A stretch of 64,000 nucleotides of DNA from positions 5,394 through 69,393 of the forward strand of contig NZ_KB907806.1 in the NCBI RefSeq assembly GCF_000382225.1. The letters run 5' to 3'. This document shows, piece by piece, positions 24,493 through 32,738 of this stretch. Made by a program: the position numbers and the translations under genes. How positions within the stretch are numbered: position 1 is the first letter of the stretch; each line of letters begins with the position of its first letter. Under the pieces are notes generated by a model. That model was given only the letters and a program-made list of their open reading frames with translations, made no database searches and had not been told where the DNA came from. The stretch comes from Hymenobacter aerophilus DSM 13606 (GTDB lineage: Bacteria > Bacteroidota > Bacteroidia > Cytophagales > Hymenobacteraceae).

Positions 24493-24547
24493 TGGGCAAC
24501 GTAGGCTCGGGAAGAGCAAGCCGGCGGCGGCACCGTTGCCTCGCTTC

Positions 24548-24561
24548 CTGATACAAATCAA
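24548..24561. promoter_or_regulatory. FNR-like operator upstream of ccoNO
   Basis: CTGATACAAATCAA is one base from the TTGAT-N4-ATCAA FNR consensus. It ends 44 nt before GACCTTTG, the presumed -7 box, exactly as at ccoI. A likely target of the FNR-type response regulator in this window. Confidence 0.68.
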
Positions 24562-24605
24562 GCGGGCGGCTAACCGGCGTCATGCGATGCGCGGGGGGCG
24601 TGGGG

Positions 24606-24613
24606 GACCTTTG
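24606..24613 (+). promoter_or_regulatory. ccoNO promoter box GACCTTTG
   Basis: A TAnnTTTG-like box with G at the first position, about 30 bp before the ccoNO ATG. The same GANCTTTG variant occurs before ccoI. Confidence 0.5.
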
Positions 24614-24642
24614 GGACATTCTTTACTTAGTCAGTCCCCTCC

Positions 24643-26850
24643 ATGCAAGCCGCAACACCGCTACCGCCGGCCGCGTCCGACTCCGTCCTGGTTCATCCCG
24701 ACCAGGAGCGGGCCGTGGACACCTTCTTTTATGACAACCGGATTGTCCGCGACTTTGGCCTGGCCACGGTGTTCTGGGGCATTGCCGGGATGTTGGTGGG
24801 CATCATGGCCGCCTTCCAGCTGGCCCAGCCCGATGTCAACCTGCACACCTCCTTTACCACCTTCGGGCGCATCCGGCCGCTGCACACCAACGCCGTGATT
24901 TTCGCCTTCGTGGGCAACGGTATTTTCATGGGCGTTTACTACTCGCTGCAACGCCTGTGCAAGACGCCCATGTACTCCAAGGCCCTGAGCAAGCTCCACT
25001 TCTGGGGCTGGCAGCTCGTTATCCTGAGCGCGCTCATCTCCCTGCCCATGGGCTTCACCACCAGCAAGGAATACGCCGAGCTGGAGTGGCCCATCGACAT
25101 CCTCATCACTATTATCTGGGTGGTGTTCGGCTGGAACATGTTCGGCACGATTGCCAAGCGGCGCGAGCGGCACCTGTACGTGGGCATCTGGTTCTACATC
25201 GCCACCTTCCTGACGGTGGCCGTGCTGCACATCGTCAACTCGATGGCCATTCCGGTGAGCTTCATGAAGAGCTACTCGGCCTACGCCGGCGTGCAGGATG
25301 CGCTGGTGCAGTGGTGGTACGGCCACAACGCCGTGGCCTTCTTCCTGACCACCCCTTACCTGGGTTTGATGTACTACTTCCTGCCCAAGGCCGCCGGCCG
25401 GCCGGTGTACTCGTACCGCCTGAGCATTATCCACTTCTGGTCCTTGATTTTCATCTACATCTGGGCCGGTCCGCACCACCTGCTCTACACCTCGCTGCCC
25501 GACTGGGCGCAAAGCCTGGGCGTGGCCTTTAGCGTGATGCTGCTCGCGCCCAGCTGGGGCGGCATGATCAACGGCCTGCTGACCCTGCGCGGGGCCTGGG
25601 ACAAAGTGCGGGAGGAGCCGGTGCTCAAGTTCCTGGTGGTGGCCATCACGGCCTACGGCATGGCCACCTTCGAGGGCCCCATGCTGAGCCTGAAGAACGT
25701 GAACGCCATTGCCCACTTTACCGACTGGATTGTAGCGCACGTGCACGTAGGGGCTTTGGGCTGGAACGGCTTCCTCACGTTTGCCATGCTCTACTGGCTG
25801 TGGCCGCGCCTCTACCGCACGCCGCTGCACTCGAAGAAGCTGGCCAACCTGCACTTCCTGATTGGTACGCTGGGCATCCTGTTCTACGCCATCCCGATGT
25901 ACTGGGCCGGCTTCACGCAGGGCCTGATGTGGAAGCAGTTCAACGCCGAGGGGATGCTGCAGTACCCCAACTTCCTCGAAACCGTGCTGCAGATTGTGCC
26001 CATGTACTACCTGCGCGGTATCGGCGGCATCCTGTACCTGAGCGGCGTGTTCCTGATGGTGTACAACCTGGTGAAGACCGCCAAAGCCGGCTCGCTGCTG
26101 GCCGAGGAGAAGGCTCAGGCCGCCCCGCTGCTGCCCGCCGACCAGGACCCCCACGCCAACGAGGGCCACTGGCACCGCTGGATTGAGCGTCGTCCCTTCC
26201 AGATGGCCATCTGGGCCACCGTGGCCATTGCCATCGGCGGGGCCGTGGAGATGGTGCCCACCTTCCTCATCAAGAGCAACGTGCCCACCATTGCGGCCGT
26301 GAAACCCTACTCGGCGCTCGAATTGCAGGGCCGCGACCTCTACATCAAGGAAGGCTGCTCGAACTGCCACACCCAGATGGTGCGCCCGTTCCGCTCCGAA
26401 ACCGAGCGCTACGGCGAGTACAGCAAAGCCGGCGAGTTTGTGTACGACCGCCCCTTCCTGTGGGGCAGCAAGCGCACCGGGCCCGACCTGCACCGCCTCG
26501 GCGGCAAGTATCCGCACTCCTGGCACTACAACCACATGCTCGACCCCACCAGCATGTCGCCCGGCTCCATCATGCCGCCCTACCCGTGGCTGTATGAGAA
26601 CGAGACGGACTACGCCGAACTGCCGGCCAAAATCAGGGCGCTGCAGAAGCTGGGCACGCCTTACCGCGCCGGCTACGATAAGCAGGCCGAAGCCGACGCC
26701 CGCCGCCAGGCCGACCAGATTGCGGCCGACCTGAAGAAAGAGGACATCGACGTGAAATCGGACAAGGAGATTGTGGCCCTCATTGCCTACCTGCAGCGCC
26801 TCGGCACCGACATCAAGGTGAAGCCCGTCGCCGAAACGGCCGGCCAGTAA
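24643..26850 (+). CDS. ccoNO: cbb3 cytochrome oxidase, fused CcoN-CcoO subunit
   Basis: A 735-residue fusion of the catalytic haem-copper subunit CcoN (about 25-485) and the monohaem cytochrome c subunit CcoO (about 520-735). CcoN has twelve or so helices and the expected histidine-rich blocks (IRPLHTNAVIFAF, WWYGHNAVAFFLTTP, AGPHHLLYTSLP, DWIVAHVHVGALGW). CcoO has one membrane anchor and C572-SNCH, with a later Met-bearing SMSPGSIMPPYPW. The enzyme reduces O2 to water with high affinity and pumps protons. N-O fusion is usual in Bacteroidota. Its promoter carries an FNR-like box. Confidence 0.96.
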   Translation: MQAATPLPPAASDSVLVHPDQERAVDTFFYDNRIVRDFGLATVFWGIAGMLVGIMAAFQLAQPDVNLHTSFTTFGRIRPLHTNAVIFAFVGNGIFMGVYYSLQRLCKTPMYSKALSKLHFWGWQLVILSALISLPMGFTTSKEYAELEWPIDILITIIWVVFGWNMFGTIAKRRERHLYVGIWFYIATFLTVAVLHIVNSMAIPVSFMKSYSAYAGVQDALVQWWYGHNAVAFFLTTPYLGLMYYFLPKAAGRPVYSYRLSIIHFWSLIFIYIWAGPHHLLYTSLPDWAQSLGVAFSVMLLAPSWGGMINGLLTLRGAWDKVREEPVLKFLVVAITAYGMATFEGPMLSLKNVNAIAHFTDWIVAHVHVGALGWNGFLTFAMLYWLWPRLYRTPLHSKKLANLHFLIGTLGILFYAIPMYWAGFTQGLMWKQFNAEGMLQYPNFLETVLQIVPMYYLRGIGGILYLSGVFLMVYNLVKTAKAGSLLAEEKAQAAPLLPADQDPHANEGHWHRWIERRPFQMAIWATVAIAIGGAVEMVPTFLIKSNVPTIAAVKPYSALELQGRDLYIKEGCSNCHTQMVRPFRSETERYGEYSKAGEFVYDRPFLWGSKRTGPDLHRLGGKYPHSWHYNHMLDPTSMSPGSIMPPYPWLYENETDYAELPAKIRALQKLGTPYRAGYDKQAEADARRQADQIAADLKKEDIDVKSDKEIVALIAYLQRLGTDIKVKPVAETAGQ

Positions 26851-26892
26851 GCCGGAACGGCCCCCCGGCCAAGGCACAAGAGCTTAGAAGAA

Positions 26893-26990
26893 CGTCATTC
26901 AGAGCGCAGCGAAGAATCTCGCTTGATGCTATTGAACAATCAGCAGTGCAACGAGTCCGAGCGAGATTCTTCGCTGCGCTCTGAATGACG
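26893..26990. repeat. Long inverted repeat, family A copy 7
   Basis: CGTCATTCAGAGCGCAGCG arms with a GAATCTCGCT inner arm and an unpaired loop. It sits inside the cco gene string, between ccoNO and ccoQ. It is therefore likely transcribed and could process or stabilise the mRNA. Confidence 0.88.
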
Positions 26991-27036
26991 CCCCTTCAGC
27001 CCCCAAGTCCCTCAGTTCCCTAACACCCCCTTCGTC

Positions 27037-27258
27037 ATGCATAAAGAAGTGTTGCGTTCGATTGCCGGCATCGAGATATACCCGCTTATCTCGTTCGTCA
27101 TATTCTTCCTGTTCTTCCTCGGCCTGCTCGTGTACGTGCTCATCGCCAACCGCCAGCACCTGCACGATATGAGCCAGATGCCCCTGCGCCCCGACGCGGC
27201 CGACGCCGCCACCGACGAGGCCGAAGCCGCTGCCTTTTACAACGCCAAGCCATGGTAA
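27037..27258 (+). CDS. ccoQ: CcoQ-like cbb3 oxidase subunit
   Basis: A 73-residue protein with one membrane helix, residues about 14-37 (IYPLISFVIFFLFFLGLLVYVL), and a charged tail. CcoQ/FixQ stabilises the cbb3 complex. It is placed between ccoNO and ccoP as expected. Its stop overlaps the start of the next gene by 7 bp (ATGGTAA), implying translational coupling. Confidence 0.85.
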   Translation: MHKEVLRSIAGIEIYPLISFVIFFLFFLGLLVYVLIANRQHLHDMSQMPLRPDAADAATDEAEAAAFYNAKPW

Positions 27259-27632
27259 CCTGCCCGCTCCTGACCGCCGCCGGCCCCCGCCGCGTGCTGC
27301 TGCTCGCCGCCGGCCTGCTGGCCACCCTGCCCGCCGCCGCCCAAACGGCCCCCGCCGCCCCCGCCGCTGCCGCCGCTGGCCCCAACGTGCTGCTGTGGCT
27401 GCTGCTGGCCGGCCTCGGCGTGGTGGGCGTGATGCTCATCATGACCGTCGGCTCGGCCGCCTCAGCCATGCGCTGGCAAGCCGAACAGGCCGAAACCGAA
27501 GCCGCCGCCGCGGCTCCGGCCAGCGCCCTGGCCGTAGGGCTGGCCCCCCCAGCTGCTCCGGTAGTGGCCGCGTCGGCTCCGGCCGCCGTGCCCGTTCATT
27601 CATTCGAAGTCGAGGAACCTGTTTTATGCTAA
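27252..27632 (+). CDS. Unrecognised Ala-rich membrane protein between ccoQ and ccoP
   Basis: A 126-residue protein with a signal peptide (LLAAGLLATLPAAAQ), then one membrane helix at about 48-68 (VLLWLLLAGLGVVGVMLIM). An Ala/Pro-rich C-terminal half follows, ending VHSFEVEEPVLC. Both ends overlap neighbours: ATGGTAA with ccoQ and ATGCTAA with ccoP. It is therefore translated as part of the oxidase operon. Its layout (signal, spacer, helix) repeats the first 80 residues of CcoP, suggesting it arose from a duplicated CcoP N-terminus or serves as an extra small subunit. No family was recognised. Confidence 0.7.
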   Translation: MVTCPLLTAAGPRRVLLLAAGLLATLPAAAQTAPAAPAAAAAGPNVLLWLLLAGLGVVGVMLIMTVGSAASAMRWQAEQAETEAAAAAPASALAVGLAPPAAPVVAASAPAAVPVHSFEVEEPVLC

Positions 27633-28534
27633 CGCTCTTTTCTCTGCGCCGGGCGCTGCTGCCGGCCGCCCTGCTAGCCCCCGCCCTGGCCGCCGTTGCC
27701 CAGGATGCCGCGCCGGCCGCCGATGCGGCTGCGGCAGCCGCCCCCACCGCCGCGGCTTCGGGCGGCCAATTGATGCTGTTCTGGTTTCTGCTGGCTACGC
27801 TGGCGCTGGTGCTGCTCGTGTTCGGTTTGCTCTTCGTCTTGATTGTGGTCAAGATGAAGCCCCAGCTGCGCGCCCTCTATAACCTGCCCACGGTGCACGA
27901 CACCTGGAGCGGCAAAGTGTTGGGCCTGCTCGTGGGCGACGCCGCCCTGCTAACCGGCAAAGACAAGGACGAGCTGATGGGCCACGCCTACGACGGCATC
28001 ACCGAGTACGACAACGACCTGCCGCCGTGGTGGAAGTACGGCTTCTACTTCACCATCGTGTTTGCCATCGGCTACATGGTGTTCTACCACGTCACCTACA
28101 CCGGCGATTTGCAGCTGGCCGAGTACGAAACCGAGATGCAGCAGGCCGCCCTGCTCGTTTCGGCCGACGACAACGACCCCAACAAGCTCACCACCTACAC
28201 CGCCCTCACCGCGGGCCCCGATATAGAAGCCGGCAAGGCCCTGTTCGTGACCAACTGCGCGGCCTGCCACGGCACCGAGGGCGAGGGCAAAGTAGGCCCC
28301 AACCTCACCGACGACTACTGGCTGCACGGCGGCGAAATCAACCACGTGTACAAAACCATCAAGTTCGGCGTCACCAGCAAAGGCATGGTGGCCTGGAAGG
28401 GCAAGCTTTCGGGCAAGCAGATGCTCCAGGTAGCCTCCTACATCGAATCCATCCGCGGCACCAACCCGCCCAACGCCAAAGAGCCCCAGGGCGAGAAGGA
28501 AGCCCCCGCCGGCGCCCCCGTAGCCGCCCGCTAG
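27626..28534 (+). CDS. ccoP: CcoP-like monohaem cytochrome c subunit
   Basis: A 302-residue membrane cytochrome c that feeds electrons to CcoNO. It has a signal-like N-terminus, an Ala-rich spacer, a helix at about 50-72, and the CcoP N-terminal block HAYDGITEYDNDLPPWWKYGFY. A second helix and one class I cytochrome c domain follow, with C211-AACH and a distal Met in SKGMVAWKG. Proteobacterial CcoP has two CxxCH motifs; only one is present here. The ATG at 27626 is chosen because it overlaps the previous stop and begins the hydrophobic leader. Confidence 0.92.
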   Translation: MLTLFSLRRALLPAALLAPALAAVAQDAAPAADAAAAAAPTAAASGGQLMLFWFLLATLALVLLVFGLLFVLIVVKMKPQLRALYNLPTVHDTWSGKVLGLLVGDAALLTGKDKDELMGHAYDGITEYDNDLPPWWKYGFYFTIVFAIGYMVFYHVTYTGDLQLAEYETEMQQAALLVSADDNDPNKLTTYTALTAGPDIEAGKALFVTNCAACHGTEGEGKVGPNLTDDYWLHGGEINHVYKTIKFGVTSKGMVAWKGKLSGKQMLQVASYIESIRGTNPPNAKEPQGEKEAPAGAPVAAR

Positions 28535-28555
28535 GCAGAACCATACGCAAGAACC

Positions 28556-28684
28556 GTCATGCTGAGCGAAGCCGGAGGCGAAGTCGAAGCATCTCGCGTG
28601 CTGACGTTGCCACGCTAACTCTTGCGTCAGGATTAGCACTGCACGCGAGATGCTTCGGCTACGCTTTGCTTCGCTCAGCATGAC
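28556..28684. repeat. Long inverted repeat, family A (GTCATGCTGAGC) copy 8
   Basis: Arms GTCATGCTGAGCGAA / TTCGCTCAGCATGAC, with inner GCATCTCGCGTGC / GCACGCGAGATGC arms. It lies between ccoP and ccoG. Confidence 0.9.
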
Positions 28685-28711
28685 AGTTTAAGCCCCTTAA
28701 ACATACCCCTC

Positions 28712-30127
28712 ATGTCCACCGCTCCTTATCAACCCGACGACTCGTTCCGCGACTCCATCTCGACGGTGGATGCCGAGGGCAAGCGCGTGTGGCTGTACCC
28801 CAAGAAACCCAGCGGCCGCCTCTACGAGGCCCGCAAGTGGATCAGCTACGGCCTGCTGGCCCTGCTGTTTGGCGGCCCCTGGCTGCGCATTAAGGGCCTG
28901 CCGGTGCTGATGCTCAACTTCCCCGAGCGGAAGTTCATCATCTTCGGCCAGATCTTCTGGCCCCAGGATTTCTTTATCCTGCTGATTGCGGCCATGGCCT
29001 TCGTGCTGTTTATCTACCTGTTCACCATCGTGTACGGGCGGGTGTTCTGCGGCTGGGTGTGCCCCCAGACCATCTTCATGGAGATGGTGTTCCGGCGCAT
29101 CGAGTACTGGATTGAGGGCGACGCGCCCCAGCAAAAGGCCCTCGACCGTCGGCCGCTCGACTGGGACAAGCTCTGGCGCAAAACGGCCAAGCACGTCATC
29201 TTCCTGGCCCTGTCGTTCCTGATTGCCAACACGTTCCTGGCCTACATCATCGGCACCGAAGCGCTCATCCAGATTATCACCGACCCGATAACGGCCCACC
29301 TGGGCGGCCTCTCGTCGATGGTGCTGTTCACGGGCGTGTTCTACTGGGTGTTTGCCCGCTTCCGCGAGCAGGTGTGCACCATTGCCTGCCCCTACGGCCG
29401 CCTGCAGGGCGTGTTGCTCGACAAGGACAGCCTCGTAGTAGCCTATGACTACCAGCGTGGCGAACCCCGCGCCAAGCTGCGCAAAAACGAGGAGCGCCTC
29501 GCCGGCGACTGCATCGACTGCCACCAGTGCGTGCAGGTGTGCCCCACCGGCATCGACATCCGCAACGGCGCCCAGCAGCTCGAATGCACCAATTGCACGG
29601 CTTGCATCGACGCCTGCAACAACATCATGGAGCTGGTGAACCTGCCGCCCAACCTCATCCGCCACGCCTCGGAAAACGACATTGCCCGCGGCACCAAATT
29701 CCGCCTCACCGGCCGCATGAAGGCCCTTTCGGGCGTGCTAGGCGTGCTGACTATTGCGCTGGGCTTCCTGCTGCTTTCGCGCTCCAACGTGGCGGCCACC
29801 GTGCTGCGCACGCCGGGCCAGCTCTACCAGAAAACCGAGCAGGGCACTATCCGCAACCTCTACAACATCTCCGTCATCAACAAAACCAACCAGCCCTACC
29901 CGATTTCGCTGCGGGTGCTGGAGCCGGCTGGCGGCACGCTCACGGTGGTGGGCGCCCCCGAAGGCGGCCTGCGTCTGCCCGCCCAGGGCCTCACCGAAAG
30001 CGTGTTTTTCGTGGAGCTGCCCCGCGCCGCCCTGCACGAAACCAACCAGCCCCTGCGCATCGGCATCTACAGCGGCGACGAGCTCATCGCCGAAACCAGC
30101 ACCAAGTTCCTGGGCCCGGTACAGTGA
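28712..30127 (+). CDS. ccoG: CcoG, cytochrome c oxidase accessory ferredoxin
   Basis: A 471-residue membrane protein, the CcoG/FixG family of cupric reductases that help deliver copper to cbb3 oxidase. It has helices near 45, 90, 160 and 200, and the FCGWVCPQTIFMEMVFRRIE motif near residue 112. A CIACPYGRLQ block is followed by two 4Fe-4S sets (CIDCHQCVQVCP, CTNCTACIDAC). A further helix near 345 leads to an Ig-like C-terminal domain. The length matches the family. The position after ccoP is conserved. Confidence 0.94.
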   Translation: MSTAPYQPDDSFRDSISTVDAEGKRVWLYPKKPSGRLYEARKWISYGLLALLFGGPWLRIKGLPVLMLNFPERKFIIFGQIFWPQDFFILLIAAMAFVLFIYLFTIVYGRVFCGWVCPQTIFMEMVFRRIEYWIEGDAPQQKALDRRPLDWDKLWRKTAKHVIFLALSFLIANTFLAYIIGTEALIQIITDPITAHLGGLSSMVLFTGVFYWVFARFREQVCTIACPYGRLQGVLLDKDSLVVAYDYQRGEPRAKLRKNEERLAGDCIDCHQCVQVCPTGIDIRNGAQQLECTNCTACIDACNNIMELVNLPPNLIRHASENDIARGTKFRLTGRMKALSGVLGVLTIALGFLLLSRSNVAATVLRTPGQLYQKTEQGTIRNLYNISVINKTNQPYPISLRVLEPAGGTLTVVGAPEGGLRLPAQGLTESVFFVELPRAALHETNQPLRIGIYSGDELIAETSTKFLGPVQ

Positions 30128-30152
30128 GTTGGTGATTTGGTGAAAAGAACGG

Positions 30153-30299
30153 GTCATGCTGAGCGAAGCGGAGCATCTCTACCGCTTCGTTGCAGGCGCC
30201 GCGCCTCACCCCCCGGCCCCCTCTCCGAAAAAGGAGAGGGGGAGCCAGCCGACAGAGTTAGCATTGCCCGCGAGATGCTTCGGCTTCGCTCAGCATGAC
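30153..30299. repeat. Long inverted repeat, family A copy 9 with a family B insert
   Basis: Outer arms GTCATGCTGAGCGAAGC / GCTTCGCTCAGCATGAC enclose a family B unit at 30203-30254 (CCCCCGGCCCCCTCTCC...GGAGAGGGGG). A nearly identical B unit sits alone at 30849-30905. One repeat family seems to have landed in another. Confidence 0.85.
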
Positions 30300-30343
30300 A
30301 CCGTTCTTTTTCAAATACCTACTACCCTATACTCCTTAGCCCT

Positions 30344-30841
30344 ATGTCTCAGCATCTCACTTCCCCCAGCCTCATGGCGCAGCAAAAGACTTCTTACTGG
30401 CCCTATTACATCATTGCCACGTTCGTGCTGTTTGCCGGCTACATCGGCTATATGGTGCAGCAGGCCATGCGCACGAGCGTTGATTTGGTGAGTGCCGATT
30501 ACTACCAGCAGGAGCTGCGCCACGGCCAGCGCATGGAGGCCGTGGCCCGCGCCAACGCCCTGCCCGCCCCGGTGCAGGTGGCGCTGGATGCCGCTGCGCA
30601 CCGCCTCACGCTGGAGCTGCCCGCTTCGCTGCGCGGCCAGGCCGTGGAGGGCACGCTGCAGTTCTTCCGCCCCTCCAACCAAAAGCTCGATTTCACACTG
30701 CCCTTCCAGCCCACCGGCGAGCCCGCCCGCCAGCAGCTCAACACCAGCCGCCTGGCGCCCGGCCTCTGGCGCCTGCGCGTGCAGTTCACTGCCAACAACC
30801 AGCCTTATTTTTTGGAAGAAGTGCTGTCGATTGAAGAGTAG
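30344..30841 (+). CDS. fixH: FixH/CcoH-family assembly protein
   Basis: A 165-residue protein with one N-terminal membrane helix (YIIATFVLFAGYIGYMV) and a periplasmic domain with DYYQQELRHGQRM, as in FixH. The C-terminus ends in beta strands (WRLRVQFTANNQPYFLEEV). FixH/CcoH is needed for cbb3 oxidase assembly or stability. ATG at 30344 or 30374 can start it. The latter gives MAQQKTSYWPYY, close to the helix, and may be the real start. Confidence 0.86.
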   Translation: MSQHLTSPSLMAQQKTSYWPYYIIATFVLFAGYIGYMVQQAMRTSVDLVSADYYQQELRHGQRMEAVARANALPAPVQVALDAAAHRLTLELPASLRGQAVEGTLQFFRPSNQKLDFTLPFQPTGEPARQQLNTSRLAPGLWRLRVQFTANNQPYFLEEVLSIEE

Positions 30842-30848
30842 AGCAACG

Positions 30849-30905
30849 TTGCGCCTCACCCCCCGGCCCCCTCTCCGAAAAAGGAGAGGGGGAACCAGCC
30901 GACAA
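30849..30905. repeat. Family B repeat, solitary unit
   Basis: CCCCCGGCCCCCTCTCC, a five-base A run and GGAGAGGGGG form a GC-rich hairpin followed by AACCAGCCGACA. It matches the unit nested at 30203-30254 almost base for base. It may act as a terminator after fixH, though no U-tract follows. Confidence 0.8.
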
Positions 30906-30981
30906 GGGCTACTGCTTTGGCTGCGCATAACCGGGCCCTGAAACATCAACTCACCACCTCACCATTTCACCACCTCACCGC

Positions 30982-31710
30982 ATGCTCTGGGCCGGGTTTT
31001 TATTCGGGTTGATTGGCAGCTTCCACTGCGTGGGCATGTGCGGGGCCATTGCGCTGGCGTTGCCGGGCGCGGGGCAGTCGCGCGGGCGCTACGTGCTGGG
31101 GCGGGTGCTCTACAACCTGGGCCGGGTGACGACTTACGCCACGCTGGGGGCGGTGGCCGGGGGGCTGGGGCAGGGCCTGCAGCTGGCCGGCTGGCAGCAG
31201 AGCCTGTCGCTACTCTCGGGCCTGCTGATTCTGGTGCTGGTGTTTACGCCCGAGCGGTATCTGAGCCGGGCGGCCGGGGCGCTGGGCCTCGCGCCGGTGC
31301 TGGCGAAAGTGAAAAATCGGCTGGCCTACTTCTACCAGCAACCTACGCTAGGCGCACTGTATACTACTGGCCTGCTCAACGGCCTGCTGCCCTGCGGGCT
31401 GGTGTACCTGGCCCTGGCCGGGGCCCTGAGCGCGCCGGGCTTGGCGGGCGGCGCGGCCTACATGGCTTTGTTTGGGCTGGGCACGCTGCCGCTGATGCTG
31501 GCCCTCTCGCTCACCGGGCACCTCGTGCCGCTGGTGTGGCGCGGGCGGCTGCGGCGGGCCGTGCCGGTGCTGGCCCTGGGCTTGGCCGCCCTGTTCATTT
31601 TGCGCGGTTTGGGGCTGGGCATCCCGTACCTGAGCCCGCAGTTGCCCGCCGCCACGGCCGCGGCCGCCCCCGCCGAGCGGCCCGCTACCACCGTCACCAT
31701 CTGCCACTGA
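30982..31710 (+). CDS. TauE/SafE-like (DsbD_2) six-span membrane protein
   Basis: A 242-residue membrane protein with six helices. It has the family pattern GLIGSFHCVGMCGAIALALP at residues 5-25 and a symmetrical second half, TGLLNGLLPCGLVYLAL, near residue 130. These paired Cys/Pro motifs are characteristic of the cytochrome c biogenesis (DsbD/CcdA)-related branch. That branch is commonly placed after ccoG-fixH and annotated as sulfite exporter TauE/SafE. A role in copper or reductant transfer during oxidase assembly is inferred from position. The His/Cys-bearing tail ends TVTICH. Confidence 0.85.
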   Translation: MLWAGFLFGLIGSFHCVGMCGAIALALPGAGQSRGRYVLGRVLYNLGRVTTYATLGAVAGGLGQGLQLAGWQQSLSLLSGLLILVLVFTPERYLSRAAGALGLAPVLAKVKNRLAYFYQQPTLGALYTTGLLNGLLPCGLVYLALAGALSAPGLAGGAAYMALFGLGTLPLMLALSLTGHLVPLVWRGRLRRAVPVLALGLAALFILRGLGLGIPYLSPQLPAATAAAAPAERPATTVTICH

Positions 31711-31811
31711 GTTCATTCCCCGATTCATTCCTGATGCTGCGCTGGCCGCTGGTGGCCGTGCTTTCTCATCAGCCATTCTCCTCTCTCCCACGCATCCTTT
31801 CCCGCCAGCCC

Positions 31812-32738
31812 ATGAAAACCCTGCTCGTTTCCCTCGACCACACTGCCGCCGCCGAGCACACCCTCGCCTACGCCAACAAGCTGGCCGTGCGCTGGCCCGC
31901 CGAAATCGTGCTGCTCTACTGCCACCCCGCGCCCGCCGAGGCCCAGTCGGCCACCACTACGGCCAGCGTGCTGGCCGCCGAGGAGCAGCGCCTGCGGAGC
32001 CTGGTTGAGCGCCTGCGCTACCAGCAGCTCACCCGCCAGGACGGCCGCCGCATTCGCTACCGTTACCGCCTGCACAGCGGCTGCCTCCACGATTACGTGC
32101 GCGCCGAGGCGGCCCGCTGCGCGGCCGATATGCTGGTGATGGGCCTCGAACACGTGGACTGCGGCCGCGCCGAAGCCCCCGGCAACCACGCCGCCGCCAT
32201 CCGCGAGCTGGTCGATTGCCCGGTGCTGATTGTGCCGCCGGGCCGCCGTTCGTTGCCCAACCGCCTGGTTTTCGCCGCCGATTTCAGCGCCCTGCCGCTG
32301 GCCGTGCTGCCCCGCGCTTCGGCTTTGGCCGAGGCCTTCCCGGCCCCGCTGGAGTTGGTGCAGTTCTATGCGCCCCAGGAGCGAAGCCGCCGCCGCGCCC
32401 TGCAGCTGGCCCTAGGCCGCGCCGCCGCCCAGCTCACCTGGCCGGCCATCAACCGCCACCTGCTCGAAGACGACGCCCCGCTGGAAGGCACCGGCGACTT
32501 CTGCGCCCGCACCCAGGCCCAGCTGCTGCTGATTGCGCCCGCCAGCCAGGCCGAGCTGCTGCGCTACTTCGATGCCTGCTACACGGCCACCCGCGCCTAC
32601 CACACCTGCATTCCGGTGCTGGTGCTGCCCGCCACCGCGCCGGCCGCCGCCGTTACCTGCTGCGACAAATGCGCCGAGCGCCTCGCCCAAACGGAGTCTC
32701 AAACGCCCCGCACGCTGGCCAAGATAGCCGGGCTGTAG
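31812..32738 (+). CDS. Universal stress protein, tandem domain
   Basis: A 308-residue soluble protein with two Usp-like halves, residues 1-140 (MKTLLVSLDHTAAAEHTL, ADMLVMGLEH, CPVLIVPPG) and 145-285. The canonical ATP loop G-x2-G-x9-G is not clear, so it may be a non-ATP-binding type. The C-terminal tail has an unusual cysteine cluster (VTCCDKCAERL). In Bacteroidota, Usp genes often accompany cbb3 clusters. The stop codon TAG lies inside the left arm of the repeat at 32734-32840, so the last residues may have been changed by insertion of that element. Confidence 0.82.
   Translation: MKTLLVSLDHTAAAEHTLAYANKLAVRWPAEIVLLYCHPAPAEAQSATTTASVLAAEEQRLRSLVERLRYQQLTRQDGRRIRYRYRLHSGCLHDYVRAEAARCAADMLVMGLEHVDCGRAEAPGNHAAAIRELVDCPVLIVPPGRRSLPNRLVFAADFSALPLAVLPRASALAEAFPAPLELVQFYAPQERSRRRALQLALGRAAAQLTWPAINRHLLEDDAPLEGTGDFCARTQAQLLLIAPASQAELLRYFDACYTATRAYHTCIPVLVLPATAPAAAVTCCDKCAERLAQTESQTPRTLAKIAGL

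Noticed and set aside
24232-24504. Plus-strand heptad-repeat ORF between ccoS and ccoNO
   Set aside because: GTG start without support, both strands open, and the 21-bp period explains the open frames; kept as a repeat.
24661-26877. 738-codon minus-strand ORF opposite ccoNO
   Set aside because: Antisense of a well-conserved gene; low-complexity Val/Gly/His content and no recognisable domain.
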